Shown here piece after piece: positions 20,042-20,691 of a stretch of DNA of 20,691 bases. This DNA is from GWA1-39-11 sp964360265 (GTDB taxonomy: Bacteria > Patescibacteriota > Microgenomatia > Levybacterales > GWA1-39-11): assembly GCA_964360265.1 (NCBI GenBank), contig CAYHUY010000014.1, positions 1-20,691 on the forward strand, written 5' to 3'. Positions within the stretch are counted from its first letter, which is position 1. Each line of letters begins with the position of its first letter. The translations under genes were made by a program, and so were the position numbers. The notes beneath the pieces are model-generated. The model did no database searches. It worked only from the letters and a program-made list of their open reading frames with translations, and was not told where the DNA came from.

Positions 20042-20601
20042 ATCGCGACCAGCCATTGGTTTCATACTCATCCAGATTGCTTCACCAACTTTAAGCTCAT
20101 CTCCATGTTGAAGTAAAATTTGATGCGCTGTTTCAGGATATACAGGCTCAAGCCCCTTTTCATCACGGGCTTGTTCAATCTCAGCAGTTGTTGCCTAGCG
20201 TCCTGCCGGATGTGGAACTAAAACGCCAACTGATGCAACTACAAGTTCTCTTGTATGAGACTCAGGTTGTGTGGTGAATTCAGAACTTTCAGACATAAAT
20301 CGTGCCTCTGAACCAATGCCAGCAGTAATCCCACTGACTGTACTCAAAAGTTCTTGTTTTGATCGTCCACCATTTACAAGTGACCACTGGTGAGTAAGGT
20401 TGCCTTCGAGTGTTGGATGAAGTCTTGCTGGCTCTACTTTAAATCCTTCAGGCACAAAAGAACCTCTCCTCTAAGCGGAAAATCTTTGAGTCCAGTTCTT
20501 CTTTGAAGCTCTGCTTGTAAATCAGCCTGTCTTTTTGCAAGATCTTGAAGGCCAAGTTGTCTAAACCCTGCCCCTGTACGTTCCATTGTCATAATCCGAG
20601 C

Positions 20602-20630
20602 ATTTTATACTGCTATAGGTATGTTGTCAA
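20602..20630 (-). promoter_or_regulatory. Promoter of the broken DGR-like gene
   Basis: On the minus strand a perfect TTGACA (20625-20630), a 17-nt spacer and TAAAAT (20602-20607). Transcription would begin near 20595, about 3 nt before the ATG, i.e. a leaderless mRNA. The intact promoter argues that the gene was recently functional. Confidence 0.65.
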
Positions 20631-20637
20631 GGACTAC

Positions 20638-20691
20638 TTAATCTCCCAAGACATTTGCGACAACTTCATATGGTGTTCTAAGATCGATTCC
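20638..20691 (-). CDS. C-terminal end of an unknown protein (runs off right edge)
   Basis: The minus strand reads GIDLRTPYEVVANVLGD then TAA at 20638-20640. The composition is protein-like and the stop lies just before the next gene's promoter. Only 17 residues are visible; the family is not recognised. Another frame (ending TAG at 20635-20637) is open too, so the frame choice is tentative. Confidence 0.35.
   Translation of the reverse strand, partial: GIDLRTPYEVVANVLGD

Larger units (their letters stand above)
19859..20592 (-). pseudogene. Broken gene with DGR-like variable C-terminus
   Basis: The gene starts at the ATG 20590-20592 (MTMERTGAGFRQLGLQDLAK) with a good promoter. The frame runs to about 20475, where the coding signal jumps to another frame (RGSFVPEGFKVEPARL), as after a 1-nt deletion. 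It then meets an in-frame TAG at 20195-20197, after which the same frame continues (ATTAEIEQARDEKGLEPVYP) to the TAA at 19859. The last part carries IWMSMKPMAGRDGYPYVFDV and WLGGSWARPGRRWYPDNRFA, which resembles the variable end of CPR DGR target proteins. The tail after FFLPP is repeat-encoded. Restored, it would be about 245 aa. Native function unknown; sequencing error is the alternative to true decay. Confidence 0.65.

Noticed and set aside
19874..20116. Plus-strand frame over the variable region
   Set aside because: Low-complexity Pro/Arg/Thr translation antisense to the better-supported minus-strand gene and the repeat.
20195..20197. TAG recoded as a sense codon
   Set aside because: Ordinary genes here end in TAA or TAG (adk, recA, rpsI and others in TAA; no in-frame TAG in any core gene), and known CPR recoding concerns TGA; a nonsense lesion is simpler.

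Overview
The window is a nearly complete ribosomal-protein supercluster from an AT-rich bacterium. The best fit is the Candidate Phyla Radiation (Patescibacteria), probably a Microgenomates-like lineage. Four things support this: L30 (rpmD) is absent from its usual place between S5 and L15, L2 is shortened at its N-terminus, short tandem AATTCGAA / GAATTCT / AATCCGAA-type repeats are scattered between and inside housekeeping genes, and the right end carries a protein whose tail looks like a diversity-generating-retroelement (DGR) target. The lineage is inferred from these traits and not from any database search. A 100-N scaffold gap (17099-17198) cuts the 3' end of rplC and the 5' end of rplD.

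Layout. Left edge (1-1056): the start of a multi-pass membrane protein running off the window, a tRNA-Pro(GGG) gene, and a small uncharacterised protein, all on the minus strand. The small protein is divergent from recA. 1057-2611 (+): recA and recX, translationally overlapped. 2608-18143 (-): one long run of 29 genes read leftwards from a promoter at about 18143. In transcription order they are rplC-[gap]-rplD-rplW-rplB-rpsS-rplV-rpsC-rplP-rpmC-rpsQ-rplN-rplX-rpmJ-rplE-rpsN-rpsH-rplF-rplR-rpsE-rplO-secY-adk-map-infA-rpsM-rpsK-rpsD-rpoA-rplQ-rplM-rpsI. This joins the classical S10, spc, alpha and L13/S9 operons. 18170-19824 (-): rpsJ and tuf, with a strong promoter before tuf. Right edge (19859-20691, -): a frameshifted and nonsense-interrupted gene with a DGR-like variable C-terminus and its own promoter, then the 3' end of another gene.

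How it works together. The main block makes most of the core of both ribosomal subunits, plus the RNA polymerase alpha subunit, the Sec translocon channel, adenylate kinase, methionine aminopeptidase and IF-1. Transcription, translation initiation, N-terminal processing and export are therefore co-expressed with the ribosome. Three start codons in a row (tuf, rpsJ, rplC) are each preceded by a hairpin plus U-run. For tuf and rplC a good sigma70-type promoter lies just upstream, so these look like leader attenuators rather than simple gene-end terminators. rpmJ (L36), too short for usual ORF calling, has moved from its common infA-rpsM position to between rplX and rplE. A palindromic repeat sits at the vacated site.

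The most unusual elements are the DGR-like variable region at 19934-20041, the structured rplC leader, the repeat insertions inside map and at the end of rplV, the rpmJ relocation, and the L2 N-terminal truncation.
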